The position numbers and the translations under genes are program-made. From Streptosporangium carneum (lineage in GTDB: Bacteria > Actinomycetota > Actinomycetes > Streptosporangiales > Streptosporangiaceae), in contig NZ_BSEV01000005.1 of NCBI RefSeq assembly GCF_027922005.1, positions 310,001 to 374,000 of the forward strand: a stretch of DNA of 64,000 nt. Direction: 5' to 3'. Shown here piece by piece: positions 44,152 through 53,586 of this stretch. The notes beneath the pieces were generated by a model. It was not told the DNA's origin and made no database searches. It was given only the letters and a program-made list of their open reading frames with translations. Within the stretch, counting starts at the first letter, position 1, and the number at the start of each line of letters is the position of its first letter.

Positions 44152-46032
44152 GTGGCAGGCCGGATCAGTGACGAGGACATCGCGCTCGTGCGGGAGCGCT
44201 CGCCGATCGCGGACATCGTGGGCGAGCACATCCAGCTCCGCAACGCGGGCGGCGGCAACCTGAAGGGGCTGTGCCCCTTCCACGACGAGAAGAGCCCCTC
44301 CTTCAACGTCACCCCCACCCGCGGCTACTGGTACTGCTTCGGCTGCGCCGAGGGCGGCGACGTCATCACCTTCGTCAGACGCCTGGAGCACCTGTCCTTC
44401 GGCGAGGCCGTCGAGCGGCTGGCCAACCGGGCGGGCATCCAGCTCCGTTACGAGCAGGGCGGTTACGTGCCCGGCCGCGAGCAGGGGGAGCGCAGCCGCC
44501 TGATCGAGGCGCACCGGGCCGCGGCGGAGTTCTACGCGGAGAGGCTGTCGTCGCCGGAGGCCGCGATCGGGCGCAGGTTCCTGTCGGAGCGCGGCTTCGA
44601 GCGGGTCGACGCCGAGCACTTCGGCGTCGGTTACGCGCCCGCCGAGTGGGAGGCGCTCTCCCGGCACCTGATGGCCAGGGGCTTCACCGCCGCCGAGCTG
44701 ATCAAGGGCGGTCTGGCGAAGGAGGGGCGGCGCGGGCCGATCGACCGGTTCCGCGGGCGGCTCGTCTGGCCGATCCGCGACATCACCGGAGACGTGATCG
44801 GCTTCGGCGCGCGCAAGCTGAACGACGCCGAGGACGGGCCGAAATACCTCAACACCCCGGAAAGCCCGCTCTACAAGAAGAGCGAGGTCCTCTACGGGGT
44901 CGACCTGGCCAAGCGGGAGATCTCCAAGCGGTCCCAGGCGGTGATCGTCGAGGGATACACCGACGTGATGGCCTGTCACCTGTCCGGGGTGCCGACGGCG
45001 GTGGCCACCTGCGGCACCGCGTTCGGCCAGGAGCACATCAAGGTGCTGCGGCGGCTGCTGCTCGACCAGTCGGGGTCGCAGGGTGAGGTGATCTTCACCT
45101 TCGACGGCGACGCGGCGGGGCAGAAGGCGGCGCTGCGGGCCTTCGCCGACGAGCAGAAGTTCGTCACCCAGACCTTCGTGGCCGTCCAGGGAGACGGGCT
45201 CGACCCGTGCGACCTGCGTGTCACGCGCGGCGAGGCCGCGGTGCGCGACCTGATCGCGAGCAGGGAGCCGCTGTTCGCGTTCGCCATCCGCAGTGTGATC
45301 TCCCGTTACGACGTGAGCAGCAACGAGGGCAGGCTGTCCGCGCTGGACGCCGCCGCGCCGATCGTGGCCGGGATCAAGGACCGGGCCCTGCGCCAGCTGT
45401 ACGCCGTGGACCTCGACCGCTGGCTCGGCTTCAACAACGAGCGGTTCGTGGTGGACCGGATCGCCGAGATCTCCGTCAACGCCCAGCCCACGGCCCAGAC
45501 CCAGGCTCAGGCCCAGGCACGCGCGCAACGCCCCGCGGGGCCGCGCAAGGTCGCCGAGCTGACCGACCCCGGAGTGCGGACCGAGGCCGAGGTGCTGAAA
45601 CTGGCCGTGCAGCGTCCCGCGCTGCTCGGGCCGGGCTTCGACGCGATCGGCTCCGAGGCGTTCACGCTGCCCGAGCACGTCGCCCTGCACAAGCTGATCG
45701 CGGACGCCGGTGGCGCGGCGGCGGCGGGCCCCGGAGGGCGGGAGTGGGTCGACCGGCTGCTCGACGGCGTCACCGACGCCCTGCGTCCCGTGGTCACCCG
45801 TTTCGCGGTCGAGGAACTGCGCGCCGACGTGGCCGGTGAGGAGAGATACGCCTCGGCCATGCTCGCCGCGCTGGAGCTCATCTCGGTCGCGCGGGTGATC
45901 GAGCAGCTGAAGTCGCGCATGCAGCGGACCAACCCTGTCGAGGAGCAGCAGGAGTACAACCGGCTGTTCGCCGAGCTCGTCGCGCTGGAGCAGCAGCGGC
46001 GGGTGCTGAAGGAACGCGCTTCGGGAAGCTGA
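44152..46032 (+). CDS. dnaG: DNA primase
   Basis: 626-residue primase that makes RNA primers for replication. N-terminal CHC2 zinc domain ([15 protein letters not shown] and [12 protein letters not shown], residues about 38-66), primase core, TOPRIM motifs [11 protein letters not shown] (about 266) and FDGDAAG (about 318), and a C-terminal helical helicase-binding domain after a Gln/Ala-rich linker ([14 protein letters not shown], about 444-460). GTG start without ribosome-binding site, preceded by TAGACT at leaderless distance. The sigma factor gene follows 140 bp downstream, the classical dnaG-rpoD order. In mycobacteria dgt sits directly upstream, unlike here. Confidence 0.96.
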   Translation: MAGRISDEDIALVRERSPIADIVGEHIQLRNAGGGNLKGLCPFHDEKSPSFNVTPTRGYWYCFGCAEGGDVITFVRRLEHLSFGEAVERLANRAGIQLRYEQGGYVPGREQGERSRLIEAHRAAAEFYAERLSSPEAAIGRRFLSERGFERVDAEHFGVGYAPAEWEALSRHLMARGFTAAELIKGGLAKEGRRGPIDRFRGRLVWPIRDITGDVIGFGARKLNDAEDGPKYLNTPESPLYKKSEVLYGVDLAKREISKRSQAVIVEGYTDVMACHLSGVPTAVATCGTAFGQEHIKVLRRLLLDQSGSQGEVIFTFDGDAAGQKAALRAFADEQKFVTQTFVAVQGDGLDPCDLRVTRGEAAVRDLIASREPLFAFAIRSVISRYDVSSNEGRLSALDAAAPIVAGIKDRALRQLYAVDLDRWLGFNNERFVVDRIAEISVNAQPTAQTQAQAQARAQRPAGPRKVAELTDPGVRTEAEVLKLAVQRPALLGPGFDAIGSEAFTLPEHVALHKLIADAGGAAAAGPGGREWVDRLLDGVTDALRPVVTRFAVEELRADVAGEERYASAMLAALELISVARVIEQLKSRMQRTNPVEEQQEYNRLFAELVALEQQRRVLKERASGS

Positions 46033-46172
46033 TCACGTAATTGGCTTTAATTTCCATACGCCGATTCGACCAAACCCCAATAAGGTCTCGGTTCGATAAT
46101 GATCGCGGCCTTACCTTCGGTGACAAAAATAGGTCTGCCATTTAGGGGACCGAATACAGCAGACTGTCTCCC

Positions 46173-47321
46173 GTGGGTGCATCGGTGCTGCCAAGTGGGC
46201 CGCCATCGGTAGACCAGGTGGCCGACCTCGTCGCGAAGGGAAGGGAGCGCGGAAGCGTCACGGTCGATGACGTGGCCGCCGCTCTCGACAAATCCGAGCT
46301 GCCGTCGGACGCGCTTGAACGCGTCGTGCGCATGCTCGCCGAGCACGGAGTGGAGGTTCTCGAGCCACAGGGCGATGAGGAGACCACCCGGTCCGATGAG
46401 GAGGATGTCGGTAAACGGGCCCCGACCAGCGATCTGGTCCGCATCTACCTGCGGGAGATCGGCCGGGTCCCCCTGCTCACGGCCGAAGAGGAGGTGGAGC
46501 TCGCCAAGTCCATCGAAGCCGGGCTGTTCGCGGAGGACAAGCTCACCAGCGTCGTCTCGCGGCTGGCGTTCCCCGAGTTCAAGGAGCTCGTCTGGGAGGG
46601 CACGCGGGCCAAGCAGCGGCTGATCGAGGCCAATCTGCGGCTCGTCGTCTCCATCGCCAAAAGATACGTGGGGCGCGGGATGCTGTTCCTGGACCTGATC
46701 CAGGAGGGCAACCTCGGGCTCATCAGGGCGGTCGAGAAATTCGACTACACCAAGGGATACAAGTTCTCCACGTACGCCACGTGGTGGATTCGCCAGGCGA
46801 TCACGCGGGCCATCGCCGACCAGGCGCGCACCATTCGCATTCCGGTGCACATGGTCGAGACGATCAACAAACTGGTCCGGGTCCAGCGACAGCTCCACCA
46901 GGACCTCGGCCGGGAGCCCGCGCCCGAGGAGATCGCGCTGGAGATGGATCTCCCGATCGACCGCGTGATCGAGATCCAGCGCATCGCGCAGGAGCCCGTC
47001 TCGTTGCAGTCGCCCATCGGCGAGGAGGACTCCGACCTCGGCGACTTCATCGAGGACGCGGACGCGGTCGTGCCGATGGAGGCCGCGGCCTTCATCATGC
47101 TGCAGGACCAGCTCGACGACATCCTCGCGACGCTGTCCGAGCGGGAGCAGCGGATCATCCAGCTGCGCTTCGGTCTCGCGGACGGACACCCCCGGACGCT
47201 GGAGGAGGTCGGCCGGGAGTTCGGCGTGACGCGGGAGCGCATCCGGCAGATCGAGTCGAAGACGCTGGCGAAACTGCGTCATCCGACCCGGGCCCAGATG
47301 CTCCGCGACTACCTCGACTGA
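46173..47321 (+). CDS. rpoD: Primary-type RNA polymerase sigma factor (RpoD/SigA group)
   Basis: 382-residue sigma-70. Region 1.2 ([20 protein letters not shown]), region 2 ([20 protein letters not shown] then [20 protein letters not shown], and [20 protein letters not shown]), region 3 and region 4 ([20 protein letters not shown]) are all present and canonical. A short region 1.1-like N-terminus ([19 protein letters not shown]) remains, but the long acidic/basic extension of the roughly 500-residue HrdB-type primary sigma is absent. It may be the vegetative sigma in a short form or an HrdD/SigB-like paralogue; position after dnaG favours rpoD. GTG start, CAGACT 7 nt upstream, no ribosome-binding site. 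Confidence 0.92.
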   Translation: MGASVLPSGPPSVDQVADLVAKGRERGSVTVDDVAAALDKSELPSDALERVVRMLAEHGVEVLEPQGDEETTRSDEEDVGKRAPTSDLVRIYLREIGRVPLLTAEEEVELAKSIEAGLFAEDKLTSVVSRLAFPEFKELVWEGTRAKQRLIEANLRLVVSIAKRYVGRGMLFLDLIQEGNLGLIRAVEKFDYTKGYKFSTYATWWIRQAITRAIADQARTIRIPVHMVETINKLVRVQRQLHQDLGREPAPEEIALEMDLPIDRVIEIQRIAQEPVSLQSPIGEEDSDLGDFIEDADAVVPMEAAAFIMLQDQLDDILATLSEREQRIIQLRFGLADGHPRTLEEVGREFGVTRERIRQIESKTLAKLRHPTRAQMLRDYLD

Positions 47322-47332
47322 ACGCCCCCGTA

Positions 47333-47376
47333 CGGCGGAGGCCCCCGGAAGGAGCACGTCCCGGGGGCCTCCGCCG
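47333..47376 (+). terminator. Terminator of rpoD
   Basis: Perfect 16-bp inverted repeat (CGGCGGAGGCCCCCGG at 47333-47348, complement at 47361-47376) with a 12-nt loop, 11 bp after the rpoD stop. Confidence 0.8.
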
Positions 47377-47436
47377 TGTCCGGGGTCCCGGCGCGGCCGG
47401 GGGCGTCGCCGGACCGTCCCTCGCTTCTCCGCCGGG

Positions 47437-47508
47437 TCACTCCTCGGGATGTCCGCGACGGCGTCTCCCCGGTCGCTCCTCGGGATGTCCGCGACGGCGT
47501 CTCCCCGG
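47437..47508. repeat. 36-bp tandem duplication
   Basis: Two adjacent 36-bp copies (47437-47472 and 47473-47508) differing at one base, each containing CTCGGGATGTCCGCGACGGC. Noncoding spacer between the rpoD terminator and the EfeO gene. The rest of the 367-bp gap shows no gene. Confidence 0.8.
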
Positions 47509-47688
47509 GCGTCCGAAGACACGCCACGGCCACGTCCCTTTGCCCCAAGTGGTGGATTCGAGGGTTTTCCTCCGCGCCTTCTTCCGGAAACCCGGCGGCT
47601 GATCGTCATGCTGATCGGCACGTCGCCGGGGCTGTGACGTGCGACTACAGGATTATGGAGGCCCCACGACAGACATTCAGGAGCGTCC

Positions 47689-48546
47689 ATGCCCGCTGTC
47701 CTCCGCCCCGTCGCAGCCTGCGGCCTGCTCACCCTCGTCCTCACCGCGTGCGGCCCGAACGGCGCCGGCACGAGCCAGGACACCACGGCCCAGGGCGGAG
47801 CCGCCCAGATGGCCTCGTGGGCCGCGAGCGCGGTCAAGGAGTACCGGACCTACGCGGAGAAGCAGGTCTACGACACCATTGCGAGAACCGCCTACTTCGT
47901 CGCCGCGATCAAGAAGGGCGACGTGAGGAAGGCCAGGGCCCTCTACGCGCCGAGCCGCCTCGGCTGGGAGCGGATCGAGCCGGTCGCGGAGGCGTTCCCC
48001 CACATCGACGCCAAGGTGGACGCGCGCGAGGCCGATCTCGGGGAGGAGGCGAGGTGGACGGGGTGGCACCGTCTGGAGAAGGCGTTGTGGTTGGCGCCGA
48101 AGACGGTCGGGAAGGAGGCCGTGTACGGCGACGAGCTGCTGGTCGACCTCAGCACGCTCAGGGCCGAGCTGCCCCGCGCGGAGATCACCGTGGCCTCCAT
48201 GACGGCGGGTGCGAAGGAGCTGCTCGACGAGGTGGCGACCGAGAAGGTGACCGGTGAGGAGGAGGCCTTCTCGCACACCGACCTGTGGGACTTCAAGGCC
48301 AATGTGGACGGCGCGTTCAAGGTCTACGAGATCCTGCGGCCGGTCGTGCAGGAGAGGAACGCACCGCTCGTCGTGACCCTGGACACCGAGTTCGCCGACC
48401 TGCGAGGCCTTCTCGCCAAGCACGCCAAGGGGGAGGGATTCGTCTCCTACACCGACCTGTCCAAGGACGAGGTCAAGGAGCTCTCCGACGCCCTCAACGC
48501 CCTGGCGGAGCCGCTGTCGGGCCTGGCCGCGATCACCGCGAGCTGA
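47689..48546 (+). CDS. EfeO-like M75 (imelysin-type) lipoprotein
   Basis: 285-residue lipoprotein: lipobox LVLTAC, then an M75/imelysin domain with PSRLGWERIEPVAEAF and WTGWHRLEKALW, the latter carrying the H-x-x-E metal-site motif of EfeO/EfeM proteins. Such proteins bind iron (or hand it to EfeB/EfeU) in ferrous or ferric uptake. There is no cupredoxin domain, and no efeB or efeU gene nearby, so partners must be elsewhere or it acts alone like EfeM. AGGAG lies 5 nt before the ATG at 47689. It precedes a two-component system by 257 bp but is probably a separate unit. Confidence 0.85.
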   Translation: MPAVLRPVAACGLLTLVLTACGPNGAGTSQDTTAQGGAAQMASWAASAVKEYRTYAEKQVYDTIARTAYFVAAIKKGDVRKARALYAPSRLGWERIEPVAEAFPHIDAKVDAREADLGEEARWTGWHRLEKALWLAPKTVGKEAVYGDELLVDLSTLRAELPRAEITVASMTAGAKELLDEVATEKVTGEEEAFSHTDLWDFKANVDGAFKVYEILRPVVQERNAPLVVTLDTEFADLRGLLAKHAKGEGFVSYTDLSKDEVKELSDALNALAEPLSGLAAITAS

Positions 48547-48803
48547 CCCCGCCCGGGTCGCGGCCCGCCCGGGACAGAGAGCCGGGGGCGTGGTTCGCGG
48601 AGAATCTTGGTTCGAATGTGATTCGTTCCTTTATGTGCATCGATATAAATGATTGCGAACATCAGGTGGATATGTTGTTCGTCCTCGCAGAAGGTTGGGA
48701 GTGATCTCAGGAAGCCCTTGAAGTTCTCCTCGAATCCCGAAAGGGACACGGGAGAACGTGGGGCGCGCGGGAGGAGCGCGGGGGAGCGCGGGGAAGAAGG
48801 TCC

Positions 48804-49484
48804 ATGCGGGTTCTGCTGATCGAGGACGAGCCGAGGATCGTCGACATCGTGCGCAGAGGCCTCGCCGTTCACCACATCGCCATGGACGCCAGGGCCGACG
48901 GGATCGGCGGGCTGCGCGCCGCCACCGAGAACGACCACTACGACGTGATCGTCCTCGACATCATGCTGCCCGGGCTGAGCGGCTACGACGTGCTCAGGGG
49001 CCTGCGGGAACGGCGAGTGTGGACGCCGGTGCTCATGCTGACCGCCAAGGACGGCGAGTACGACGAGGCTGACGCCTTCGATCTCGGCGCCGACGACTAC
49101 CTGACCAAACCCTTCTCCTTCGTGGTGCTGGTCGCCCGGCTGCGGGCGCTGGTACGGCGCGGCGGTCACGAGCGGCCCGCCGTCATGGCCGCCGGCGACC
49201 TGACGGTCGACCCCGCCCTCCGCAGGGTCGCCAGGGGGCAGGTGGAGATCTGCCTGACCCCGAGGGAGTACGACGTGCTGGAGTTCCTGATGCGCCGCAA
49301 GGGGGAGGCCGTCGCCAAGAGCGACATCCTGGCGGGAGTCTGGGACGCCGACTACGAGGGCGGCGAGAACGTGGTCGAGGTCTATGTGCGTTACCTGCGC
49401 AGAAAGCTCGACGAGCCCTTCGGCCGACGCGCCATCCGCACGGTCCGCACGGTGGGCTACGCGCTCGACCCGGCCGGAGGATGA
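48804..49484 (+). CDS. OmpR/PhoB-family response regulator
   Basis: 226 residues: receiver domain with acidic pair near residue 8, phospho-acceptor D52 in VIVLDIMLPGLSG, switch T in LMLTAKDG and K in YLTKPFSF; then a winged-helix Trans_reg_C domain (about 128-220, ICLTPREYDVLEFLMRRKGE, ending VRTVGYAL). Its ATG follows GAAGG and its stop overlaps the kinase start (ATGA at 49481-49484), so both are co-translated. Upstream 48600-48690 is AT-rich and probably contains the promoter. Target genes are unknown. Confidence 0.95.
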   Translation: MRVLLIEDEPRIVDIVRRGLAVHHIAMDARADGIGGLRAATENDHYDVIVLDIMLPGLSGYDVLRGLRERRVWTPVLMLTAKDGEYDEADAFDLGADDYLTKPFSFVVLVARLRALVRRGGHERPAVMAAGDLTVDPALRRVARGQVEICLTPREYDVLEFLMRRKGEAVAKSDILAGVWDADYEGGENVVEVYVRYLRRKLDEPFGRRAIRTVRTVGYALDPAGG

Positions 49485-50833
49485 CCGTGGCGCGGTTCTG
49501 GGACGGCGTGGGGGTGCGTCTGCGGACGGCCTGGGTGGCCGTGCTGGTCACCGCCGTGGTCCTGGTGCTCGGGGCGGTCGGCGGGGTGTTCGTCCTGCGC
49601 AGGACGCTGACGGACGCGATGACCGACACCCTGGTCACCGCGGCGAGGGACCTCGCGGACCAGGTGAGCCAGTCCGACGAGAGGGACCTGGCGGACCTGG
49701 AGTGGACGCTGGGCCTCCGCACGGGGGTCGCGCAGATCGTCGACGCGCGGGGCGCGGTCGTCTGGGGATTCCCCGGGCGAGCCCCCTTCACCACCTCCCG
49801 CCCCCCGCCCGGAGGAGAGGCCGCCGTCGAGCGGGCCGGGGGCATGCTCGTCGCCGTCCAGCGGGCCGACGTCGACGGCACCCCCTACACGGTGATCGTC
49901 GCCGATTCGCTCCAGCCCGTGAACCTCACCACCTTCACCGCCGTCGGCCTGCTGGCGGTGGCCGTCCCGGTGTCGCTGCTGTTCGTCGGAGGGCTCACCT
50001 ACCGCCTCTCCGGGCGGGCGCTGGCGCCGGTCGAGGGGATCCGCAGCCAGGTCGCCTCCATCGGCGGTGGCGGCGGAGACCTGTCCGCCCGGGTCCCGGT
50101 GCCGCCGACACGGGACGAGGTCGCGGGGCTGGCCACGACGATGAACCAGATGCTGGACCGGCTGGAGTCGGCGCAGGCGGCCCAGCGGAGGTTCGTCGCC
50201 GACGCGAGCCACGAACTCCGCAGCCCTCTGACCAGCGTGCTGGGCGGCCTCGAACTCGCCGAACAGGACGGCTGGCGCACCGATCCGGAGACCCTGCGGA
50301 CGATGCGGGCCGAGGCGGTACGGCTGCGCGGCCTGATCGACGACCTGCTGCTGCTCGCCCGCGCCGACGAACGGAGAACGGGAGCGCCACGGGAGGAGGT
50401 CGACCTGGACGACGTCGTCGCGCAGGAACGGAGCAGACTCCGCCGTACGAGCACGCTGCTGGTACGCGCCCGGCTGGTGCCGGTCAAGGTCGACGGGGAC
50501 CGTCAGGCGCTCGTCCGGCTGGTCCGCAACCTGGTGGACAACGCCGCCCGCCACGCCCGCACCACGATCACGCTCGCCGTACGGCCCGACGGCGACACGG
50601 CGGTCGTCGAGGTCGCCGACGACGGCCCCGGCGTGCCGGACGGGGATCGCGAGCGCATCTTCGATCGTTTCGTCCGGACGGACGGGGCGAGAGGCAGGGA
50701 GGCGGGCGGCGCGGGTCTCGGCCTGGCCATCGTGGCCGAGATCGCCCGCAGACATCACGCCCGGATCGAGGTGGGAGACTCACCCGGCGGCGGAGCGCTG
50801 TTCCGCGTCCGCTTCCCCCGGCACGCCGAATGA
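49481..50833 (+). CDS. Sensor histidine kinase
   Basis: 450-residue membrane kinase. TM1 (about 15-40, TAWVAVLVTAVVLVLGAVGG), an extracytoplasmic sensor loop of about 110 residues, TM2 (about 148-170, AVGLLAVAVPVSLLFVGGLT), HAMP, HisKA with H244 in DASHELRSPLTS, and HATPase_c with N box NLVDNAARHA, G1 DDGPGVPD and G2 GGAGLGLAIV. It partners with the overlapping response regulator. This organisation matches the many MprB/CutS-like actinobacterial kinases. The signal is unknown. Confidence 0.94.
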   Translation: MTVARFWDGVGVRLRTAWVAVLVTAVVLVLGAVGGVFVLRRTLTDAMTDTLVTAARDLADQVSQSDERDLADLEWTLGLRTGVAQIVDARGAVVWGFPGRAPFTTSRPPPGGEAAVERAGGMLVAVQRADVDGTPYTVIVADSLQPVNLTTFTAVGLLAVAVPVSLLFVGGLTYRLSGRALAPVEGIRSQVASIGGGGGDLSARVPVPPTRDEVAGLATTMNQMLDRLESAQAAQRRFVADASHELRSPLTSVLGGLELAEQDGWRTDPETLRTMRAEAVRLRGLIDDLLLLARADERRTGAPREEVDLDDVVAQERSRLRRTSTLLVRARLVPVKVDGDRQALVRLVRNLVDNAARHARTTITLAVRPDGDTAVVEVADDGPGVPDGDRERIFDRFVRTDGARGREAGGAGLGLAIVAEIARRHHARIEVGDSPGGGALFRVRFPRHAE

Positions 50834-50917
50834 CCTGAGGGGCGTGCCCCTGCGGGACCTGCCGCCTGTCCCGGCCTCTCGGGTCTTCAGGTCCTCGCCG
50901 GCCTCCCGGGCGCTGGG

Positions 50918-51316
50918 TCAGTAACCTCCCCGGCCTCCGGCTCCGCCCTGGCCGCCTCCGCCGCCTCCCCCGCCGCCGGCGCCTCCGGCTCCGCCCTGGC
51001 CGCCCTGCCAGACCTGGCCGTCCTGGCCGTCCTGGCCGTTCTGCGCGCCCTGCTCGTCCTGCTCGTCCTGCTCGTTCGGGTTCTTCTGCTGATCGTCTCC
51101 CGGCTGCCCCTTCTCGCCGTCCTGGCCTTGTTCGTCCTGCTCGTACGGGCACTCGTCCTGCTTGTTCTGGTCAGGACCGGGCGGTGCGGTCGAGGTGCCG
51201 TTGTCCGGGGGCGAGGGTGGGGGAGTGTCGGCGTTGGCGATGGACAGAGTGCCCGCCGCTCCTCCCAGGGTGACGAGAGAAAGTGCACCTATCAGGATTT
51301 TCCGCTTAATGTCCAT
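50918..51316 (-). CDS. Small secreted Gln/Asp/Gly-rich repeat protein
   Basis: 132 residues: Sec signal peptide (MDIKRKILIGALSLVTLGG, cleavage near IANA-DT), a Pro-rich stretch, then low complexity dominated by Gln, Asp, Glu, Asn (repeats such as EQDEQDEQ and GQDGQDGQ) and a glycine-rich end (AGGAGGGGGG-type run, ending GGRGGY). A single cysteine (DECPYEQDE) is present. No family is recognised; it looks like an exported, intrinsically disordered surface or matrix protein. ATG 51316 chosen over 51361 because GGGGG lies just upstream and the signal peptide starts there. Convergent with the kinase gene. Confidence 0.65.
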   Translation of the reverse strand: MDIKRKILIGALSLVTLGGAAGTLSIANADTPPPSPPDNGTSTAPPGPDQNKQDECPYEQDEQGQDGEKGQPGDDQQKNPNEQDEQDEQGAQNGQDGQDGQVWQGGQGGAGGAGGGGGGGGGQGGAGGRGGY

Positions 51317-51516
51317 GAGTGCCCCCTTTGGGATGTTCTGCCCGGCGTTAGCCGCCAGCACTCCCAGGCTGCACCCGGGGGCGGAGAAAACGACAACGCC
51401 TCTCAGCCGCCCTTAAGCCTTCTGAGGTGCGGCCGAAGACCTTTCGCGGGGAGGCTGAGGGAGGCAGAGCGGGCGAAGCACTGTTTTCTTGGCGAATACA
51501 GGCGCAGACTGGGCGA

Positions 51517-52815
51517 ATGGAAGGGCGCTCGGCAGTGGACGACGCCGCGCTCGGGCGCGAGGCCTGGTCCGTGCTCGACGCGAACAGGTCGGGGGCCGCG
51601 ACCGTGCCCGCGCCCGGTCTCTACCCGCACCAGTGGAACTGGGACTCGACCTTCGTCGCGATCGGAGTCTCCCGCTGTGACACCCGCAGGGCGGGAGCGG
51701 AGCTGATCAGCCTTCTGGACGGGCAGTGGCGCACCGGCATGGTGCCGCACATCGTCTTCCACCAGGCCCGCGCCGACGGCTACTTCCCCGGACCGTCCGT
51801 CTGGTGCTCCCAGGACCATCCGGACGCCCCCAACGGGGTGCTCACCTCCGGGCTGACCCAGCCGCCCCTGCACGCCCTGGCCGTCTGGTGGATGTGGCGG
51901 CACGCGACGGACCGCGACGAGGCGGAGGCGCTCGTCCGCAGGCTGTACCCGATGCTGGTGGCCCAGCACGACTACCTGGCCACGACCAGGGACCTGGGCG
52001 GGGGAGGGCTGGCCTCGATCGTCCATCCCTGGGAGTCCGGGATGGACGACAGTCCCGTGTGGGACGCCCCGCTGGACGCCCTGGCCCCCGTCTCCCACGC
52101 CTACCGCCGTGAGCCGGTCCCCGGCCACCCCCTCGACAGCCACCACGACCGCTACGTCTGGCTGGCCCTGCGCTACCGCGACTCCGGCTACGACGGCGCC
52201 TACCTGCGCGAGGACCACCCTTTCGCGGTCGAGGACCCGATGTTCAACGGGATATGGCTCGCCTCGTGTCAGGCGCTCACCGAACTGGCCCCGCTGGCGG
52301 GCGCCGACCCCGGGCCGCACCGGGAGGCCGCGGAGCGCATCCGCGCGGGACTGCTGGAACGACTGTGGTCCGGCGAGGCGTTCCACGCCCTCGACCTGCG
52401 GGCGGGACGGCTCAGCCCGGTCTGCACCGTCGGTGGCTTCGGGCCGATGCTCGATCCCGGCCTGCCCGCCGACCTGGTGGCGAAACTGGTGGGAGTGCTG
52501 GAGTCGGCGCGTTTCATGGGGGCCGCGGGGTACCCCGTGCCGAGCTGCGAGATCCGTGCCGCGCAGTTCGACCGGTCCCGCTACTGGCGGGGGCCCTCGT
52601 GGGTGAACACCAACTGGCTGCTGCGGCGGGCGGCGACCGTCCACGGGCTGACCGGACTGGCGGGGCTGCTCGGCGCCTGCACGCTGCGCCTGGTGCGGCA
52701 GTCGGGCTTCAGGGAGTGTTTCGACCCCTTCGACGGCAGCGGCAGGGGCAGCAGGGACTTCTCCTGGTCGGCCGCGCTCACCCTCGATCTGCTCGCCGAT
52801 AACGTGGACGCATGA
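51517..52815 (+). CDS. GH63-type glycoside hydrolase
   Basis: 432-residue (alpha/alpha)6-barrel glycosidase of the GH63/mannosylglycerate-hydrolase-like group. Motifs: APGLYPHQWNWDSTF (about 32-46), VPHIVFH, HPWESGMDDSPVWD, DSHHDRYVWLALRYRD, MFNGIWLAS and YWRGPSWVNTNWLL, which supply the acid/base residues of this clan. It lacks a signal peptide, so it acts in the cytoplasm, probably on a small alpha-glucoside or glucosyl/mannosylglycerate. ATG 51517 is preferred: CAGACT ends 6 nt before it and there is no ribosome-binding site (leaderless). The stop overlaps the next gene (ATGA). Confidence 0.85.
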   Translation: MEGRSAVDDAALGREAWSVLDANRSGAATVPAPGLYPHQWNWDSTFVAIGVSRCDTRRAGAELISLLDGQWRTGMVPHIVFHQARADGYFPGPSVWCSQDHPDAPNGVLTSGLTQPPLHALAVWWMWRHATDRDEAEALVRRLYPMLVAQHDYLATTRDLGGGGLASIVHPWESGMDDSPVWDAPLDALAPVSHAYRREPVPGHPLDSHHDRYVWLALRYRDSGYDGAYLREDHPFAVEDPMFNGIWLASCQALTELAPLAGADPGPHREAAERIRAGLLERLWSGEAFHALDLRAGRLSPVCTVGGFGPMLDPGLPADLVAKLVGVLESARFMGAAGYPVPSCEIRAAQFDRSRYWRGPSWVNTNWLLRRAATVHGLTGLAGLLGACTLRLVRQSGFRECFDPFDGSGRGSRDFSWSAALTLDLLADNVDA

Positions 52816-53273
52816 AGCTCTTCAACCGGACGCCCGCCGAGGTCCGCACGGCCGTCGCGCCGACCGACCGGGTGCTCACCTACGCCGAGGGACCGGACGG
52901 CTACGTGATCGCGACGGACAAGGCGCTCTACCTGGGCGGGCTCCGGCTGCCGTGGTTCCAGGTGGATCGGGGCGTGTGGGACGAGGAGGGGCTGACGGTC
53001 GTCACGACCGCGGGGCAGACGCACCGGGCGCTGCTGCCGGAGCCGGGCCGGATTCCCGAGGCGGTGCGGGAGCGGGTGACCGCCTCGATCGTGGTCAGCC
53101 AGTACGCCCCGCTGGACGCCAGAGGGGGAGTGCGGCTGGTGGCCAGGAAGACCGACGACGACCGGATGATCTGGGAGTTCGTGTTCGACTCCGGGATGGA
53201 CCCGCAGGACCCCGGCCTGCGGGCGCTCGCGGAGCAGGCTCTGGAGGAGACCCGCCGCAGTTTCGGCGTCTGA
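52812..53273 (+). CDS. Conserved actinobacterial hypothetical protein
   Basis: 153 residues, soluble, alpha/beta. It starts LFNRTPAEVRTAVAPTDRVL and includes GYVIATDKALYLGG, LRLPWFQVDRGVWDEEGLTV and a C-terminal helix AEQALEETRRSFGV. The pattern (PDxxxxATxxALYLGG, PWxxVxxAxWD) is that of a widespread but uncharacterised actinobacterial family, often near tRNA genes. Its ATG overlaps the stop of the glycosidase gene, so it is translationally coupled. No catalytic residues are evident. Confidence 0.75.
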   Translation: MKLFNRTPAEVRTAVAPTDRVLTYAEGPDGYVIATDKALYLGGLRLPWFQVDRGVWDEEGLTVVTTAGQTHRALLPEPGRIPEAVRERVTASIVVSQYAPLDARGGVRLVARKTDDDRMIWEFVFDSGMDPQDPGLRALAEQALEETRRSFGV

Positions 53274-53324
53274 GGAGCGTGCGGCGTGTGAAGCGCCGGA
53301 AGCGGTCGAAGCGGCCGAAGTGTT

Positions 53325-53391
53325 CGGGAGCGTGAAGGGTCCGCCGCGTCCGGGAGCGTGAAGGGTCCGCCGCGTCCGGGAGTCTGAAGGG
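53325..53391. repeat. 26-bp tandem repeat
   Basis: Two exact 26-bp copies (53325-53350 and 53351-53376, each containing CGGGAGCGTGAAGGGTCC) and a partial third copy (53377-53391). Noncoding. The 313-bp gap 53274-53586 otherwise holds only the terminator at 53473. Confidence 0.75.
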
Positions 53392-53472
53392 CCGTGAAGC
53401 CCGTCTCCGGGGCGGGCTCGGAGACGGGCTCCACGGGCCGCGCATCGGCAGGGCGGATCGCCGCGGACGCGC

Positions 53473-53496
53473 GGAAGGCCCCCGAGGGGGCCTTCC
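53473..53496. terminator. Terminator between convergent genes
   Basis: GGAAGGCCCCC followed by GA and GGGGGCCTTCC, an 11-bp inverted repeat with effectively a 4-6 nt loop, between convergent genes. Likely bidirectional terminator. Confidence 0.65.
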
Positions 53497-53586
53497 CGGC
53501 TTGTTCGTGCTCCCGGTCTCCCGCGCCGCCGTCTCCCACGCCGTGACCGTTGGGGGGGAAGGGGGCGAAGGCGTGTGGGCGCGGCT

